From an uncultured Eubacteriales bacterium (GTDB lineage Bacteria; Bacillota; Clostridia; Peptostreptococcales; Anaerovoracaceae): a stretch of 15,141 nucleotides of DNA. The DNA is taken from assembly GCA_902796875.1 (NCBI GenBank), contig CADBQT010000046.1:1-15141 (forward strand). The letters run 5' to 3'. Of the stretch, positions 13,108 to 15,141 are shown in pieces; positions within the stretch are counted from its first letter, which is position 1, and each line of letters begins with the position of its first letter. Below the pieces are notes generated by a model. It saw only the letters and a program-made list of their open reading frames with translations, did not search any database and was not told where the DNA came from. A program made the translations under genes and the position numbers.

Positions 13108-15132
13108 ATGCATTGGTCAGATAAGATCGCAGACCGGATGATCAAGAGAAATCCGGACAAGGAAGAATACGTATGCGCGGCGGGGATCAGCCCGTCGGGT
13201 TCCATCCACATCGGAAATTTCCGGGACATCGCCACGGCCCTGTTCGTGTGCCAGGCCATCGAGCGCAAAGGCAAAAAGGCCCGGCTTCTTTTCTCCTGGG
13301 ATGAATATGATCGCTTCCGTAAAGTGCCGGCCAACGTCAGCGCAGTAGATCCGGAGAACAAGTTCGAGGATTACATCGGCCTTCCCTATAAGGACGTGCC
13401 CAACCCCTTCGGCACGGAAGAGTCGGACTACGCCGATTACTTCGAGAAGGAGTTCATGCGGTCCATCGACAAGTTCGGCATCACCATGGACTACCGCTAT
13501 CAGGCGGACATGTACCGCAGCGGCAAATACAAAGAGCACATCATCACCGCCTTGAAAAAGCGGGGCGAGATCTTCGATATCCTGGACAGCTTCCGGACCC
13601 AGGAAGCCCAGCCCGGCGAGCGGGAAGCCTACTATCCGGCCAGCATCTTCTGCCCCGAGTGCGGCAAGGACACCACGAAGATCAACTCCATCTCCGATGA
13701 CTGCACCCTGGCGGAATACGAGTGCGAGTGCGGACATCACGGGACTTTCGACTTCACCAAAGACTTTAACTGCAAGCTGGCCTGGAAGGTAGACTGGGCC
13801 ATGCGGTGGATGTACGAAGGCGTCGACTTCGAGCCCGGCGGCAAGGACCACGCGTCCCCCGGCGGCTCCTATGAGACCAGCAAAGTCATCTGCAAGAAGA
13901 TCTACGGCTACGAGGCTCCCGTCTTCGTGGGCTACGAGTTCATCGGCATCAAGGGGACCACGGGCAAGATGTCCGGTTCCTCCGGCCTGAACCTGACCCC
14001 GGAGACCCTGCTGAAGCTGTACGAGCCGGAGATCATCCTGTGGCTGTACTCCCGTGCCGAGCCCCAGAAGGCCTTTAACTTCTGCTTCGACGAGGAGATC
14101 CTCCGCCAGTACTTCGAGTTCGACAAGAAATACAACCAGTATGTGGACGGGACGGCCAACGACCACGACAGGACGGTCATGGAAAACAGCCTTCCCTTCG
14201 GCACCCGGATCAAGACGGTGCCCATGGCCCTGCTGGTCCAGCTGGGCTCCATCGTGGACTTCAACGTGCCCATGATCGAAACGGTCTTCGAGAAGATCGA
14301 CCAGCCCTACAAGTACGAGGACTTCAAGGATCGCCTGGATCGGGCCAAGTTCTGGCTGCAGGAGTGCGCGCCGGAGAACGCCAACAAGCTCCGGGAATAC
14401 CGTGACTGGGAGACCTACAACAGCCTGGACGAAAACGGCAAGAAGGAGATCGAGCTGCTGTACAAGTATCTCTCCGAAGAGGAGTACGATCTGGACGCTC
14501 TCAACGCGGAGCTCTATGCCATCCCGAAGCAGATCTTCGGCGACGATGCGGAGAACCTGAAGCAGCTCCAGGGCGCCTTCTTCAAGAGCGTCTACAAAAT
14601 GCTCATCGACAAGGAGAGAGGTCCCAGACTGTACCTCTTCCTCTACGCCATCGACAAAGAGCGGTTCCTGCCTTTGCTGGACTTCTCCTATCCCGAAACG
14701 GAAGAAGAGAAGGCGGCGGCCCAGGCGGCTCTGGCCCCGGCCGAGGAGGAGAAGAAGGAAGAGCGTGTCTACGGCGAGCCGGATGAGGTCGCGCCCGTGA
14801 CGGAACCGGAGATCTCCATCGATGACTTCTTCAAGATGGATATGCGGGTATGCAAAGTCCTGAAGTGCCAGGAGATCCGCAAAGCCAGAAGCAACTTCAA
14901 GCTCACCCTCTTCGACGGTCTGAAGGAGAGAGTGATCGTCTCCAGCCTGAAGGGCGAGTATGAACCTGAGGAGCTGGTGGGCAAGAAGATCATCGTGGTG
15001 GCCAACCTGGCTCCGGCCAGAATGACCGGCGTCACCTCCGAGGGCATGCTCCTGGCGGCGACCAACAACGCCTGCGGATGCAAAGTCATCTTCGTGGACG
15101 ACATGGTTCCGGAAGGGACCCGGATCTGCTAG
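13108..15132 (+). CDS. lysS: Class I lysyl-tRNA synthetase fused to a C-terminal tRNA-binding domain
   Basis: Attaches lysine to tRNA-Lys. The 674-residue protein is the archaeal-type class I enzyme (also called LysK), not the usual bacterial class II LysS. The Rossmann HIGH-type motif is SGSIHIGN (30-37) and the KMSKS loop is KMSGS (287-291). A zinc knuckle is formed by C182-X2-C185 and C206-X-C208. The helical anticodon-binding region runs to about 530. After an Ala/Glu-rich linker (about 531-568) comes an OB-fold tRNA-binding domain (569-674), like Trbp111 and the C-terminus of bacterial MetRS: IDDFFKMDMRV... IVVVANLAPARMTGVTSEGMLLAA. Archaeal class I enzymes are about 500-530 residues and lack this domain, to my knowledge. 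AGGAGG lies 6 nt before the ATG. Confidence 0.93.
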   Translation: MHWSDKIADRMIKRNPDKEEYVCAAGISPSGSIHIGNFRDIATALFVCQAIERKGKKARLLFSWDEYDRFRKVPANVSAVDPENKFEDYIGLPYKDVPNPFGTEESDYADYFEKEFMRSIDKFGITMDYRYQADMYRSGKYKEHIITALKKRGEIFDILDSFRTQEAQPGEREAYYPASIFCPECGKDTTKINSISDDCTLAEYECECGHHGTFDFTKDFNCKLAWKVDWAMRWMYEGVDFEPGGKDHASPGGSYETSKVICKKIYGYEAPVFVGYEFIGIKGTTGKMSGSSGLNLTPETLLKLYEPEIILWLYSRAEPQKAFNFCFDEEILRQYFEFDKKYNQYVDGTANDHDRTVMENSLPFGTRIKTVPMALLVQLGSIVDFNVPMIETVFEKIDQPYKYEDFKDRLDRAKFWLQECAPENANKLREYRDWETYNSLDENGKKEIELLYKYLSEEEYDLDALNAELYAIPKQIFGDDAENLKQLQGAFFKSVYKMLIDKERGPRLYLFLYAIDKERFLPLLDFSYPETEEEKAAAQAALAPAEEEKKEERVYGEPDEVAPVTEPEISIDDFFKMDMRVCKVLKCQEIRKARSNFKLTLFDGLKERVIVSSLKGEYEPEELVGKKIIVVANLAPARMTGVTSEGMLLAATNNACGCKVIFVDDMVPEGTRIC

Positions 15133-15141
15133 ATTGAACGA

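Overview
The window is about 15.1 kb of GC-rich bacterial chromosome made almost entirely of core housekeeping genes. Strong AGGAGG-type ribosome binding sites, a DUF1292 (YrzB-like) protein, a short Bacillota-type SerA paired with SerC, a DacF-like carboxypeptidase and a GreA-lysyl-tRNA synthetase operon point to a Gram-positive, probably anaerobic member of the Clostridia. A high-GC relative of the Mogibacterium/Anaerovoracaceae group is my guess, but the sequence alone cannot settle it. The lysyl-tRNA synthetase is the class I (archaeal-type) enzyme, which is uncommon in bacteria.

Layout from left to right. (1) The 3' part of a dihydropyrimidinase/hydantoinase gene on +, cut by the window edge, converges on a ferritin gene on -, with a bidirectional terminator between them. 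(2) Ferritin (-) and endonuclease III (nth, +) are divergent, each with an extended -10 promoter. (3) A hypothetical PD-(D/E)XK-like gene on - converges on nth. Behind it lies about 480 bp of AT-richer non-coding DNA that holds an array of short hairpins built from a CAGTA/TACTG core. (4) serA (-) and serC (+) are divergent. The roughly 90 bp between their promoters carries a repeated 15-mer. (5) serC, a DacF-type D,D-carboxypeptidase gene, uvrC and a small DUF1292 gene run in series, with a second promoter inside the uvrC end feeding the DUF1292 gene. (6) dapB and dapA on - converge on the DUF1292 gene with only 3 bp between stops. (7) A divergent promoter region drives dapA-dapB leftward and greA-lysS rightward. 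The greA promoter is a perfect TTGACA-17-TATAAT.

Functionally the window covers serine synthesis (SerA, SerC), the lysine/diaminopimelate branch (DapA, DapB), use of lysine in translation (LysRS), peptidoglycan trimming (DacF), DNA repair (Nth, UvrC), transcript cleavage (GreA), iron storage (ferritin) and pyrimidine or hydantoin hydrolysis. The most unusual parts are the non-coding hairpin array beside the nuclease-like gene, the class I LysRS fused to a C-terminal tRNA-binding domain, a three-copy 8-residue repeat inside UvrC, and the repeated 15-mer between the serA and serC promoters. I found no mobile element, CRISPR array, tRNA or rRNA.
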